DNA from: Paenibacillus sp. PvR098
GTDB lineage: Bacteria > Bacillota > Bacilli > Paenibacillales > NBRC-103111
Assembly: GCF_017833255.1 (NCBI RefSeq)
Contig: NZ_JAFIBU010000001.1
Span: 806,001 to 870,000 of the forward strand
Direction of reading: 5' to 3'
Length of the DNA stretch: 64,000 bases
Part shown: positions 25,251-33,920 of the stretch, piece by piece
Position numbering within the stretch: the stretch's first letter is position 1
How the letters are laid out: the number at the start of each line of letters is the position of its first letter
Notes under the pieces: generated by a model
Databases searched by the model: none
Told to the model about the DNA's origin: nothing
The model's input: the letters and a program-made list of their open reading frames with translations, nothing else
Program-made: the position numbers and the translations under genes

Positions 25251-25931
25251 CTATTTTTTGATCATGGCGTATTTAGCTGGAGGCTCCTCAATAAGCAGCT
25301 CCTCCTCTTTTCCCACTATCACGCGGCTTCGGGGCAACTCGGAATAAGCCTTCATTCGGTCTGGAGCGTAAGGCTTAAGTAAGCTTTGCAGGAAGTCCGG
25401 TTCTCCATTCATCTGCGGATCAAGCCAGGCATCGATATCACGCTCGTTCAGAATAACGGGCATCCGTTCGTCGTATTCATAGATCAGCCGGTTTGATACT
25501 GTAGTCATTACCGTACACGTACGATATTCCCTGCCGCGGGCATCCTTCCAAATTTCATATAAGCCGGCCATACCAAAAACTCGCTTATCTTTCATTTCAA
25601 TGCGTATCGGTTTCTTGTTTTTCCCCTTGGACTCCCAAACATAGAATCCATTGCATGGTATAACGCAGCGCTGCTTGGAAAACATCTTGCGATAAGCCGG
25701 CTTTTCATGAATTATAGCACTGTCGGCATTGACGGCATCCTTGGCCCAGAACGGAACCAGACCCCAACGATGCTCCTCCAGCCTACGGTGCTCCTTAGCG
25801 GGAATAATGACAGAAACCTGCTGCGTCGGAACGATATGGCTGCGTGCTTTATAAGCAAAGTGCACTTCTCCTATTTGAAAATGATGGGATAGCACATGCA
25901 GTTCTGTAGTTAATGAAAAACGATCGCACAT
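25251..25931 (-). CDS. SRAP-domain protein (YedK/HMCES family), divergent active site
   Basis: 226 residues. The start at 25931 (AGGTG upstream) puts Cys at position 2 (MCDRFS), the residue that links to abasic sites in single-stranded DNA. Family features: SHIVPTQQVSVI, WGLVPFWAKD, VNADSAIIHEKPAYRKMF, RCVIPCNGFYVWESKG, ERMPVIL. Three expected residues differ: NARxE reads NADSA, the catalytic Glu of FYEWK is Val (FYVWE), and the His of IHDRMP is replaced (YDERMP). It may bind damage without the usual cross-link release, or be a paralogue with a new role. No SOS box was identified. Confidence 0.88.
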   Translation of the reverse strand: MCDRFSLTTELHVLSHHFQIGEVHFAYKARSHIVPTQQVSVIIPAKEHRRLEEHRWGLVPFWAKDAVNADSAIIHEKPAYRKMFSKQRCVIPCNGFYVWESKGKNKKPIRIEMKDKRVFGMAGLYEIWKDARGREYRTCTVMTTVSNRLIYEYDERMPVILNERDIDAWLDPQMNGEPDFLQSLLKPYAPDRMKAYSELPRSRVIVGKEEELLIEEPPAKYAMIKK

Positions 25932-26047
25932 GAAGAACACCTCTTATGGTTTTAGTTCCAGTATCTTCATGTTGAAGGAAATTATGCGGCTATAACTGCA
26001 GAGGTATCCTATGAGCCCTGCGTGGCGAATAACAATACCGGTTCATA

Positions 26048-26842
26048 TCAATGACTGACCATGGAAAACGATTTTCGAGGTCGGGTTGATCTGAACCATT
26101 GATAGCAAAGTACGGAGATCAGAATAAGGTCAATTGCATCGCCGCCATAGTACATTAGCATTCCGCCAGCTTCTGCCTGTGGTAAGGGTACGTTATTAGG
26201 CGGATGAACATAGATGTACTTAGATAAGATTCCGTGGCCAGCTAAAGCTATTACCAACACGATTGCCCGATAGAAGAAGCTGGTTCGATGTGGTGTAGGG
26301 TCAATATAAATCATGGATACAGTAAAGAGATATCCTGCAAAGAATACATGAATGTGAACCAACATATGTAGGATGATATTCTGTTGCATCGCCCCATATA
26401 AAACAGTCGTATAAAGTATCCATAGTCCTCCAACATTAAGGAGGGATGCCACAATGGGATCGCTAAGAATGCGCACTGGCCAACTCTTCAGCATGCGTGA
26501 AAGTCGTCGCGCTGAATTCACCTTGAGTGTCCGTAGGGCAAGAGTCATAGGGGCAGATAGCACCAGAAGGAGTGGAGCAAGCATTCCAAGGAGCACATGA
26601 CCGATCATGTGCGCTATGAAGTCCATATGAGAACGATTAGCTAAGGGTCCCACAACTGCGAATGCGGCGCAGAAAACACCGAAAACCCAGCATGCAGTAC
26701 GGTATAAAGGCCATGCGTTGTGACGGGAACTGGATTTTCCTGCAGCAAGAATATAAATAACCAATGCCAGCACAAACGGTAACGCCAAGATCAGCTCGAA
26801 GGTATATGCACTTCCATGATGATGAATGTGATCAATGTTCAT
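26048..26842 (-). CDS. ctaG: CtaG-type cytochrome c oxidase assembly/membrane protein
   Basis: 264 residues with a His-rich start (NIDHIHHHGSAYTFELIL) and about seven membrane segments; motifs DFIAHMIGHVLLGMLAPLLL and HMLVHIHVFFAGYLFTVSMI are those of the caa3/CtaG family linked to copper insertion into oxidase. AGAAGGA precedes the start, inside the end of the DUF2243 gene. It overlaps functionally with that gene as a two-gene operon. No oxidase subunit genes are here. Confidence 0.87.
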   Translation of the reverse strand: MNIDHIHHHGSAYTFELILALPFVLALVIYILAAGKSSSRHNAWPLYRTACWVFGVFCAAFAVVGPLANRSHMDFIAHMIGHVLLGMLAPLLLVLSAPMTLALRTLKVNSARRLSRMLKSWPVRILSDPIVASLLNVGGLWILYTTVLYGAMQQNIILHMLVHIHVFFAGYLFTVSMIYIDPTPHRTSFFYRAIVLVIALAGHGILSKYIYVHPPNNVPLPQAEAGGMLMYYGGDAIDLILISVLCYQWFRSTRPRKSFSMVSH

Positions 26843-26843
26843 T

Positions 26844-27335
26844 TCAGGATTCCTTCTGACTAGTTTGGTTCGCTTCGTTCCGAAATACGATTATGGTGCC
26901 GATTACGACCATTACAGAGGCAATGATGTTCCATATCAAGTCATAGATAAGCACATTATCTACGTAACGGATCTGGTGTAACCGCATCAGCTTGTGTTGG
27001 ATTATACCATCGTATAACTGAAATGCACCTCCCCCTAGCAATACACCTCCCCACCACCTTGTGAGCCACAATGCGTTTCGGCGACGAAGGTCCGCAAACA
27101 TAAACAACGACCCAATGGTCGCAAACCAGCTAAAAGCGTGAAACAGACCATCTGAGACCAACCCCAAATCGGTCGTGGACTTATCATAGAAGTGATGCCA
27201 ATGCAGTAATTGATGAAAAATGGTCTCATCTATAAAGGCTACTAAACCAAGTCCGAACAGGAAGCCCGACCATAGATTGCGGGATGAGTAGGTAGAGCGA
27301 GTCAAATCATTAGAATTAAGGTTTTCAGCATTCAT
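26844..27335 (-). CDS. DUF2243 membrane protein
   Basis: 163 residues; start at 27335 chosen for AAGGAGG upstream. Four membrane segments with conserved His/Asp residues: GFIDETIFHQLLHWHHFYD-type segment (here VAFIDETIFHQLLHWHHF), GLVSDGLFHAFSW and QLYDGIIQHKLMRLHQIRY, as in DUF2243. It ends one base before the CtaG start, and the two occur together widely, suggesting one membrane process involving metal or haem. Confidence 0.87.
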   Translation of the reverse strand: MNAENLNSNDLTRSTYSSRNLWSGFLFGLGLVAFIDETIFHQLLHWHHFYDKSTTDLGLVSDGLFHAFSWFATIGSLFMFADLRRRNALWLTRWWGGVLLGGGAFQLYDGIIQHKLMRLHQIRYVDNVLIYDLIWNIIASVMVVIGTIIVFRNEANQTSQKES

Positions 27336-27809
27336 AGGAAGCTCCTCCTTGCAAATTGTTTCATCCTTCACTTGCACTTTTAGAGTGTATCTCTTGCAAG
27401 TCTATCCAGAATGAATAAGTTACAAACGGATCAGCAACCGCTAATTGGGTTTTGCTATTCAAATCGCATGAAATTGAATTGATGAATGCCGATTCCCGAA
27501 GGAGATTATTTGGGTTTTGTTCCAAATATGATAAAAATCATGCACATAATGAGGGAGGTCTGCCAATGAACATTTATGGAGAGGAATGATGCCAGCCGCT
27601 AAGCGGTAGTATACGAAACTGACGCCGACCGGTTTGGATGAATTCATCAGGCGTATGATGGTAATCTGTCCAGCCTGCCCTCAGCTTCTGTTATGAATAG
27701 AAGTAGTACATATCCATGGTTGCTTATTAACTCAAAAGGCATGTCGAAAATGTCAGATAATTTGAAAAATTTATCGAGTTATGCGCTTACCCGGGAAATG
27801 AAATATCGT
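27336..27809. other. Intergenic region
   Basis: 470 bases. The only gene-like signal is GGGAGG at 27552-27557 before an ATG that opens just a seven-codon frame (MNIYGEE), so possibly a remnant. Repeats of the type CCGGGAAAT near 27790-27830 may form the end of the Nudix transcript. Confidence 0.4.
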
Positions 27810-28478
27810 TTATTTCCCGCTGCCCGGGGAAATTTCCTGCTGATAATTCTCAATCGTTTGCAGCAGCAGCTTGTAATAAAGCTCGGGATGAGGAACAAAA
27901 TCTTCCGCGACGACGGTACGCTCCACGGATTGCATTGATCCATCCCGCTTCGGGTCAGCTGAAATGCCCTGGATGTTCAACGAAAAATCCGTCCCCTGCG
28001 CCAGCCTGCGAACATCCGCAATAGAAAGGCGATACAAGCCAGTGACCTCCTCCTCCTGCAGGCGGTATTCCGTAAGGGGATGTCTGCAGGGGTACAGGAA
28101 TACATGACAAAACTCACGGTCGATGAGCTCCGGAGAGATTCGATCTTCTTCCGGGAAAATACCGCACGGAATCAGTTCCTCGAAAGGTACGCGCAGCCCC
28201 AGCTCCTCTTCTAGCTCACGTACACCGTCCTCTGCTCGCTCACCTGCGATCAAATGACCGGCACATGAAATGTCCAGCAAGCCCGGGAAGGTATCCTTAT
28301 CCGGATGCCGCTCCTGAAACAAAAGAGCCCCTTCACCTTCTGCATTGTCCCATATCCAGCATTGAAAGGTTTGGTGCCATAAGCCTTTGGCATGAGCTTC
28401 CGAACGTGTTGCCGTACCCATCGGGTTCATCGATTCATCAAATATATCAAGGATTTCGCTGGATTTGTCTGCGCTCAT
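27810..28478 (-). CDS. Nudix hydrolase (IPP-isomerase-like subgroup)
   Basis: 222 residues; GGGAGAGA upstream of the ATG. The first part EILDIFDESMNPMGTATRSE and GLWHQTFQCWIWD is the IDI-like Nudix layout. The Nudix box is GHLIAGERAEDGVRELEEEL, with one residue fewer than the classical spacing between the first Glu and the REUxEE core. It is expected to hydrolyse a nucleoside-diphosphate derivative; substrate unknown. Confidence 0.88.
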   Translation of the reverse strand: MSADKSSEILDIFDESMNPMGTATRSEAHAKGLWHQTFQCWIWDNAEGEGALLFQERHPDKDTFPGLLDISCAGHLIAGERAEDGVRELEEELGLRVPFEELIPCGIFPEEDRISPELIDREFCHVFLYPCRHPLTEYRLQEEEVTGLYRLSIADVRRLAQGTDFSLNIQGISADPKRDGSMQSVERTVVAEDFVPHPELYYKLLLQTIENYQQEISPGSGK

Positions 28479-28590
28479 AGCGATTCTCTCCCTTTCCGTT
28501 CAATTCGACGCCTGGACAGCAGATTGCCAGGACGCTTCATCCTATAGTAAGATGGAAACTATTATAGCGAAATGATAGAAGGAGCTGCAA

Positions 28591-28854
28591 TTGTCGATGA
28601 ACGTCCATGAAGCCATAACCAAACACACCCAAAAGCAGCATGCCCATCTCGAGCGATTTATGGAACTGGAGAATGAGCGGGAGCTGGCTATTGAGCAAGC
28701 TGTAGCCTTGTGCGCAGCTGGCCTTCCTTTCAACGTCGAGCCAATCAATGCGGCAACGGCCCGTATTAACAGCCATGCTCAAAAAGGGATCTCCCCCACT
28801 CGGGTTTTCGTGACGGAAGAGATGTTGCGTGAGTTCGCGAAGAGCAAGAGATGA
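28591..28854 (+). CDS. ypbS: DUF2533 family protein (YpbS-like)
   Basis: 87 residues with a TTG start six bases after AAGGAG; the ATG two codons on is less well spaced. MSMNVHEAITKHTQKQHAHLE, then ELAIEQAVALCAAGLPF, INAATARIN and GISPTRVFVTEEML match the YpbS/DUF2533 pattern. Function unknown. A large bidirectional hairpin follows. Confidence 0.85.
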   Translation: MSMNVHEAITKHTQKQHAHLERFMELENERELAIEQAVALCAAGLPFNVEPINAATARINSHAQKGISPTRVFVTEEMLREFAKSKR

Positions 28855-28909
28855 CTCCTTGAGAGCCGTAAACGCCTATTCGTATTATTCGTATTATTAG
28901 ATACAACGG

Positions 28910-28968
28910 AAAAATATCGCTAAGTGCGCATACTTGTTGGAAGTAACTTCGCATTTAGCGATATTTTT
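28910..28968. terminator. Bidirectional terminator between convergent genes
   Basis: AAAATATCGCTAAGTGCG pairs with CGCATTTAGCGATATTTT with one mismatch, with A and T tracts outside on the two strands. It serves the DUF2533 gene and the minus-strand gene at 28980. Confidence 0.85.
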
Positions 28969-28979
28969 ATGCTATGACT

Positions 28980-29525
28980 TTATTCTATATCATTAATAAA
29001 TATCGCATTTTGAAGCAAATGCTCAAGTAAGGCCTCCATATCGTCGATATGGCTTTCATCAATTTTACGTGAAGAGATCATTTTGACGCGGTAGCTGCCA
29101 TCATAGGTGCTAGGGTCGGATTCTACAGACAGCTCCGTTAACCGCTCATGCGAAATAAGCCAATCCTCGCCCCACAGCCCTGATACATAGTCGTGAACGG
29201 CTCGTCTTTTTTCCGACAGCTCTGCGGGCATCTCAAGCTGCATTTCCAGCTTGGCTCCCGGACGTTCCCCGACGGCATGAATTCCGCGCAGCTCTCCGGC
29301 AAAATCCGTTAAACCACTGCACAGCATTATGGAAGTCTTGCAGCGCTCCCTGCCATCTCGCAGCACAAATTTCATTCGAAATGTGCGTCCCATCCCAGCT
29401 ATGTCAATCAGATCTTCTCTTCCCACGATCCTGATCTTTCTTTCGGCATCCATATCGTACAGATGCCCCTCCAACACAACCTTGAGATTATCGTATATCG
29501 TTGGATCAAACAAAACAATCATCAC
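28980..29525 (-). CDS. Conserved-type protein of unknown function (181 residues)
   Basis: Starts GTG/ATG at 29525/29522 (AGGTGATG; the ribosome binding site is closely spaced, AGGAAA further up is the alternative). Soluble and acidic: MIVLFDPTIYDNLKVVLEG, then DIAGMGRTFRMKFVLRDG and GLWGEDWLISHERLTELS. No known motif. Divergent from the secreted protein at 29617. Confidence 0.65.
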   Translation of the reverse strand: MMIVLFDPTIYDNLKVVLEGHLYDMDAERKIRIVGREDLIDIAGMGRTFRMKFVLRDGRERCKTSIMLCSGLTDFAGELRGIHAVGERPGAKLEMQLEMPAELSEKRRAVHDYVSGLWGEDWLISHERLTELSVESDPSTYDGSYRVKMISSRKIDESHIDDMEALLEHLLQNAIFINDIE

Positions 29526-29616
29526 CTCGTTCTTTTCCTGCTTGATCTGGAATAAATGGTTACATTATGACGACACTATAATCATTCCATATCCTTCACC
29601 TAAGGAGTGTTCTTCA

Positions 29617-30207
29617 TTGAAACGCACAGCCATCCTGATGATAGCCGGGTGTTTACTTTTTATTCTTTCTGCTTTCTCGTTTGATGCGCAGCCGAATCTG
29701 AACAAGCTGCGGCTGACGCACACGAAGGTGGCTTCACCCGATAAGCTGATCCGCGCCGCGGATTTGATCGTGTTCGGACGCTTCGACAACCGAACAGTCT
29801 CCTACCCTACCGGCGTCCCGTTAGGATCAGGTCAGCTGGTCAATTATGTTCAGCCGCTGCACGTGCACCAAACGATCAAAGGCTCAACCGGGCAGTCGCC
29901 CATCCGCGTACTCACGGACGGCGTAGAGCCTTTGCCGAAGCCTTCGGATCCTTTGAACCTTACCTACACTGGACCTGTAGCACAGGGCGAATATGTGTCC
30001 TTCCTACGCAAACTGCCCGGAACGGATATGTATATTCTAATGGGTCAATGGCAAGGCATATACCCCGTGGTAGGCGGTAAACTGATTGCCCTGCATGAGG
30101 GCGGATTTCAACAATTCATGGGGCTAACCATTCCGGAAGTGATCCAATTAGTGCATGATACCGGAACGTATCGTACTCAAGAGAATCAACGCGATCCCAG
30201 CAGATGA
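29617..30207 (+). CDS. Secreted/anchored protein of unknown function
   Basis: 196 residues. The TTG at 29617 follows AAGGAG and opens with a basic-hydrophobic signal (KRTAILMIAGCLLFILSAF, then DAQPN). The rest contains VASPDKLIRAADLIVFGRFDN, LHVHQTIKGS and YVSFLRKLPGTDMYILMGQW, a beta-rich exported domain seen in Bacillales cell-envelope proteins. Its last 22 bases overlap the end of the convergent SDR gene. Confidence 0.7.
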   Translation: MKRTAILMIAGCLLFILSAFSFDAQPNLNKLRLTHTKVASPDKLIRAADLIVFGRFDNRTVSYPTGVPLGSGQLVNYVQPLHVHQTIKGSTGQSPIRVLTDGVEPLPKPSDPLNLTYTGPVAQGEYVSFLRKLPGTDMYILMGQWQGIYPVVGGKLIALHEGGFQQFMGLTIPEVIQLVHDTGTYRTQENQRDPSR

Positions 30208-30956
30208 GTGCGGACATCGATCACGTCGCCCTGACCCAAATCTCCGCTCTCTAGAACGGCCAAGATCCGCTCAGCCGATTCATCAGCCGAATACAAATGG
30301 CCAGACGCCTTCAGATCAATGAATCGTTGTAATTGCGGGAATAATTTCGGATCAGTCTCACGGATCTTCTCCTGCATTCGGGTATCGACAACGCCAGGCG
30401 CGATAGAAACCAGTTTCACGGCGCCAGGCCCATCCCCTTGCTCTTGACCGGCGCAGCGCGTCATCATATCGATTCCTGCTTTGGCCGTGCAGTAGGCGCT
30501 CCAGCCGGAATACGGCTTTTTTCCCGCGCCCGAGGAGATATTCGCTACCGTTTTGGAGATGGTATCCGGCCAGAAGCTGGTCGCCCGTATGAAGGCGGAG
30601 GTTAAAAGCATCGGCGCTAACAGATTGACATGCAGATGCTCCGTCAGCTCCGCTTCCTCAGCTTGATCCAGCGGTTTGATCGGGTCCAAGATGCCCGCGT
30701 TGTTTACCAAGGTGACGGCTGTGAACCGCTCTGCATCCATTTCCGTAATGATTCGTTCCAAGAGAGTCATGAGGTGTTTCGTTTCTCTTAGGTCGGATGG
30801 GTAAAATCTCAGCTCCGCCCCTTCTTCTGCCAATACGGATAGAGTTTCATTTGGCGACCGGGAGATCGATACCAATGAGTGGCCGGAGGTGAGCACACGT
30901 TTGGCCAGTGCTTCCCCAAGTCCGCGGGAGGTACCGGTAATGATATACAGCTGCAT
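30186..30956 (-). CDS. yueD: SDR-family NAD(P)-dependent oxidoreductase (YueD, benzil reductase-like)
   Basis: 256 residues with GGAAGG before the ATG. Contains ITGTSRGLGEALAKR, LVNNAGILDPIKPL, NISSGAGKKPYSGWSAYCTAKAG split over the catalytic Ser-Tyr-Lys, and SIAPGVVDTRMQ. The GTSRGLG and SSGAGKKPY... pattern is that of (S)-benzoin-forming benzil reductases such as YueD. Physiological substrate unknown. Confidence 0.85.
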   Translation of the reverse strand: MQLYIITGTSRGLGEALAKRVLTSGHSLVSISRSPNETLSVLAEEGAELRFYPSDLRETKHLMTLLERIITEMDAERFTAVTLVNNAGILDPIKPLDQAEEAELTEHLHVNLLAPMLLTSAFIRATSFWPDTISKTVANISSGAGKKPYSGWSAYCTAKAGIDMMTRCAGQEQGDGPGAVKLVSIAPGVVDTRMQEKIRETDPKLFPQLQRFIDLKASGHLYSADESAERILAVLESGDLGQGDVIDVRTHLLGSR

Positions 30957-30987
30957 GGACGTTATCCTTCCTTTCGTTTCTTACATA

Positions 30988-31011
30988 CAAAAAAATCCCC
31001 TTACCGGGGAT
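30988..31011 (-). terminator. Terminator of the 31035 gene
   Basis: On the minus strand ATCCCC pairs with GGGGAT around GGTAA, followed by seven T. Confidence 0.8.
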
Positions 31012-31034
31012 AACTAGCGATAAGCGATTAAGGG

Positions 31035-31559
31035 TTATGGCGTCATCAAATCGTCTGCCGTAATCCCGTCTTCCACAGCGAATTCAAAATCATACACATC
31101 ATATACCTGTACCGGAATTTCGGCTTGAATGATTTTCTCCATGAGCTCGATTTGATCTGTCAGCACAGGTACCTGTTCTCTAAGTGAGGTTAGGATGACT
31201 TCTGTCTCGATCGGATCCAGCATCTCGCCATACTGCTCATTCTCGACGGAATAAACCACGGTGAAAGTAACTTTATCATTTACCGGAAGTGGTGGACTGC
31301 TCCGCCAAGGCCCCTTCAGCGCGCGTTCGATCTTCTTTTTATTAAACGGATCATCGAAGAATCCAATCAGCTCGCCGATCTTCTCTTTTACAAAGGCGTC
31401 ATCGTCCGCTTCCGGCATGACCGGCTCCTCGCTGTCTTTCATTTCATAAAGCTCCAGAATACTCGAGTATGGAATTACATATTCCACAGGACGGCTTGGC
31501 ACCATCAATTCGCCGTAAATGGCCACCAAGACCGCTTCGATCACAAAGCGTCGGGACAT
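31035..31559 (-). CDS. Conserved Bacillales protein of unknown function
   Basis: 174 residues; GAGGGGGG precedes the ATG. Begins SRRFVIEAVLVAIYGELM, continues YVIPYSSILELYEMKDSEE and DDPFNKKKIERALKGPWRSS, and has an acidic C-terminus (VYDVYDFEFAVEDGITADDL). It resembles a Paenibacillus family sometimes loosely called ADP-heptose synthase, but no nucleotidyltransferase motif (HxGH) is visible, so that name is not used here. Confidence 0.7.
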   Translation of the reverse strand: MSRRFVIEAVLVAIYGELMVPSRPVEYVIPYSSILELYEMKDSEEPVMPEADDDAFVKEKIGELIGFFDDPFNKKKIERALKGPWRSSPPLPVNDKVTFTVVYSVENEQYGEMLDPIETEVILTSLREQVPVLTDQIELMEKIIQAEIPVQVYDVYDFEFAVEDGITADDLMTP

Positions 31560-31923
31560 GCTGCGTTCCCCCCTCTATCCATATACGTCCGTACGTTCTT
31601 GTCCCCTCCTTAATGTGATAACATAAATGAAGCCAAAAGTCCAATAATGACCATGCGAAAAAAGCCCAGTGTTATACATTTGAAGCCGCGGGGCTCTTGA
31701 ATATATCTAAATATATACAGAAACGGGAAGACGTTGAACCATTGTTTTTAAAATGAACTACATATGCTGCCATCCTAATGCCGCCTCTTGAAGAGATATT
31801 ATTCATTTGTGACCAGAAAAAAAAATATTTAGCCACCTAGTGAGAATAAGCTTAGTGGTGATATAATAGAAAAACGTGTTTTCAAGATAAGGATAGAAAG
31901 CAGAGGAAGGAGCTGAGCTTTGA
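31560..31923. other. Intergenic region between divergent genes
   Basis: About 360 bases. A stem AGCCC (31662-31666) with GGGCT (31689-31693) and T residues on the minus strand looks like a terminator without a gene. The rest is AT-rich and should carry the promoter of the EamA pair. Confidence 0.4.
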
Positions 31924-32850
31924 TTGGTTAAATCCATGTGGAAATCACCTTACATACTGCTTCTCATCGCAACTTGCTTTTGGGGCGGCAATTTTGTCGT
32001 CGGAAAATCGCTTGTGACCGAGGTTCCGCCTTTTTTGTTGGCGCTTATTAGGTGGAGTCTGGCATTCATTGTAATCCTGCCAATTTGGGGGCCAGAATGC
32101 TGGCGTTACCGCAAAACGATTATGCAGAAATGGCGAATGGTACTATTTCTGTCACTCACAGGGGTGGCCGGTTTCAATACGCTGACCTATATTGCAGTTC
32201 AATACACAGGCTCCATCAATGCATCGCTGATGAATGCGGCGACTCCCATCATGATCGTCGTCTTTTCTTTGTTTATGCTGAAAGAACGTATCAATTGGAG
32301 AGTGCTTCCTGCCATTTTACTGTCCTTGGTCGGCGTGCTCTGGATCATCTCGCGCGGCAGTTGGACAGCAATCGCCGGGCTTTCTTTTAACAGTGGCGAC
32401 CTCTGGATGCTTACAGCAATAGCATGCTGGGCGCTTTATTCCGTAGGGATGAAGAAATTTGCAGGCGAGCTGCCTGTCCATGCCCTGTTTGTCGCAACGC
32501 TGGTGACGGCACTGATTGTGCTCATTCCTTGCACGATATTGGAATGGATGGTTCGCGAACCGGAGATTGAATGGTCGGCTGGCCTGGCCCCCGGCATACT
32601 GTTTATAAGTATTTTCCCTTCACTCTTATCCTTTACGGCATGGAACGCAGCCATTGCCATGATTGGTCCGTCTCGCTGCTCCGGCTTTTTGAACTTGATC
32701 CCGCTGTTCAGCGCAATCTTTGCTACTTTATTTGCAGGAGAATCGATCTCCGCGTATCATCTGATTGGCGCGTTGCTGATCGTAACAGGCGTATACTTCA
32801 TGAATCGGCGGTTATCACCGTCACCGAAACGAATGGAGCTTACAACCTAA
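31924..32850 (+). CDS. EamA/DMT-family transporter 1
   Basis: 308 residues; TTG start with AAGGAG eleven bases upstream (next ATG at 31936). Ten membrane segments in two EamA repeats: IATCFWGGNFVVGKSL and the second repeat from SGDLWMLTAIACWALYSV. A likely metabolite exporter. The stop overlaps the start of the second EamA gene (TAATG), so the two are translationally coupled and may work as a pair. Confidence 0.88.
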   Translation: MVKSMWKSPYILLLIATCFWGGNFVVGKSLVTEVPPFLLALIRWSLAFIVILPIWGPECWRYRKTIMQKWRMVLFLSLTGVAGFNTLTYIAVQYTGSINASLMNAATPIMIVVFSLFMLKERINWRVLPAILLSLVGVLWIISRGSWTAIAGLSFNSGDLWMLTAIACWALYSVGMKKFAGELPVHALFVATLVTALIVLIPCTILEWMVREPEIEWSAGLAPGILFISIFPSLLSFTAWNAAIAMIGPSRCSGFLNLIPLFSAIFATLFAGESISAYHLIGALLIVTGVYFMNRRLSPSPKRMELTT

Positions 32851-33773
32851 TGATATCCAAACCCAATGTACACATTCCTTTGCCACTGCTGCTGCTCGTT
32901 GGTATCGTGGCAATTTCTTTTTCGTCTATATTTGTCCGTTGGTCAAATTCTCCAGTATCCGCCATCGCTATGTATCGGCTCGTTATTACGGCTCTAATCA
33001 TGCTCCCCTTTTTATGGAGATATCGACAGGATATACGTGAGATCGGTACACGCGATTGGATAGGGCTGGCTTGGTCGGGGCTTGCACTCGGGCTTCATTT
33101 TTTATTGTGGATGGGCTCACTGAGGCTCACAACCGTGGCTAGCTCTACAGCCATTCTGGCGCTTGAGCCTGTCATTGTCCTCATAGGGGCTTGCCTCTTT
33201 TTCCATCAGCGCACGAACCTGCTCGCCGTACTGAGCATGCTTGTCGCGATCACCGGGGCCATCCTGATCGGTTATGGGGATTGGGGACTGACCGGACAAG
33301 CACTGCTCGGAGACCTGCTATCGCTGCTTGGTACAGTGGCAGTCGCCATACACATGCTGCTCGGCAAAAGGCTGCTAAGCCGCATTCCCGCCTTTCTTTA
33401 CAGCTTCTTTGTGTTCGTTTTCGCTGCTGCTGTTCTTGCCTTGTACAATCTAGGATTCGGTTATGCGTTTACGGGCTATGAAGCTAGTGAGTGGGGTATC
33501 TTCCTTCTGATGGCGCTAGTGCCCACCTTATTCGGCCATTATTTGTTCAATTGGCTGCTCAAATTTATGCGGCCCGAATCCGTATCCATGAGCGTATTGG
33601 GAGAGCCGCTGGGGGCGACCGTGCTTGCTTATCTGCTCCTGGGCGAATCCATTACCTGGCTTCAGACGGCCGCGGGAGCTCTACTGCTGGTGGGTGTTTG
33701 GCTATTCCTCCGTTCGAACGAAAAGGAGCCGACTTCGAAGCTAACGCAATCCGGGCATGCTCGGGCTTCTTAG
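32850..33773 (+). CDS. EamA/DMT-family transporter 2
   Basis: 307 residues starting at the TAATG overlap. Ten membrane segments: VGIVAISFSSIFVRWSNSPV, MYRLVITALIMLPFLWRYR, ALEPVIVLIGACLFF and in the second repeat SVLGEPLGATVLAYLLLGES. An EamA-family exporter of unknown substrate. Overlapping tandem EamA genes suggest heteromeric or complementary function. Confidence 0.88.
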   Translation: MISKPNVHIPLPLLLLVGIVAISFSSIFVRWSNSPVSAIAMYRLVITALIMLPFLWRYRQDIREIGTRDWIGLAWSGLALGLHFLLWMGSLRLTTVASSTAILALEPVIVLIGACLFFHQRTNLLAVLSMLVAITGAILIGYGDWGLTGQALLGDLLSLLGTVAVAIHMLLGKRLLSRIPAFLYSFFVFVFAAAVLALYNLGFGYAFTGYEASEWGIFLLMALVPTLFGHYLFNWLLKFMRPESVSMSVLGEPLGATVLAYLLLGESITWLQTAAGALLLVGVWLFLRSNEKEPTSKLTQSGHARAS

Positions 33774-33848
33774 GTCTAACCATTCCAAGATGAAGAATCC
33801 CCTACTATGGTAATAAGTATATGTCACCATAATAGAATTCCTATAATA

Positions 33849-33890
33849 ATAAAAATGAAAAGCCACAGATTCGTGGCTTTTCATTTTTAT
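33849..33890. terminator. Bidirectional terminator
   Basis: ATAAAAATGAAAAGCCAC pairs perfectly with GTGGCTTTTCATTTTTAT around AGATTC. It ends the EamA operon and, in the other direction, the NlpC/P60 gene. Confidence 0.88.
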
Positions 33891-33920
33891 GCAACGCTGA
33901 TATATTAATTGCTTTCGATC

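Noticed and set aside
31035-31559. Naming this gene ADP-heptose synthase
   Set aside because: No HxGH nucleotidyltransferase motif or kinase domain is visible; only the loose family label is known to me.
33191-33793. Plus-strand frames in alternate phase within the second EamA gene
   Set aside because: Arg/His/Ala-rich out-of-frame translations without start signals.
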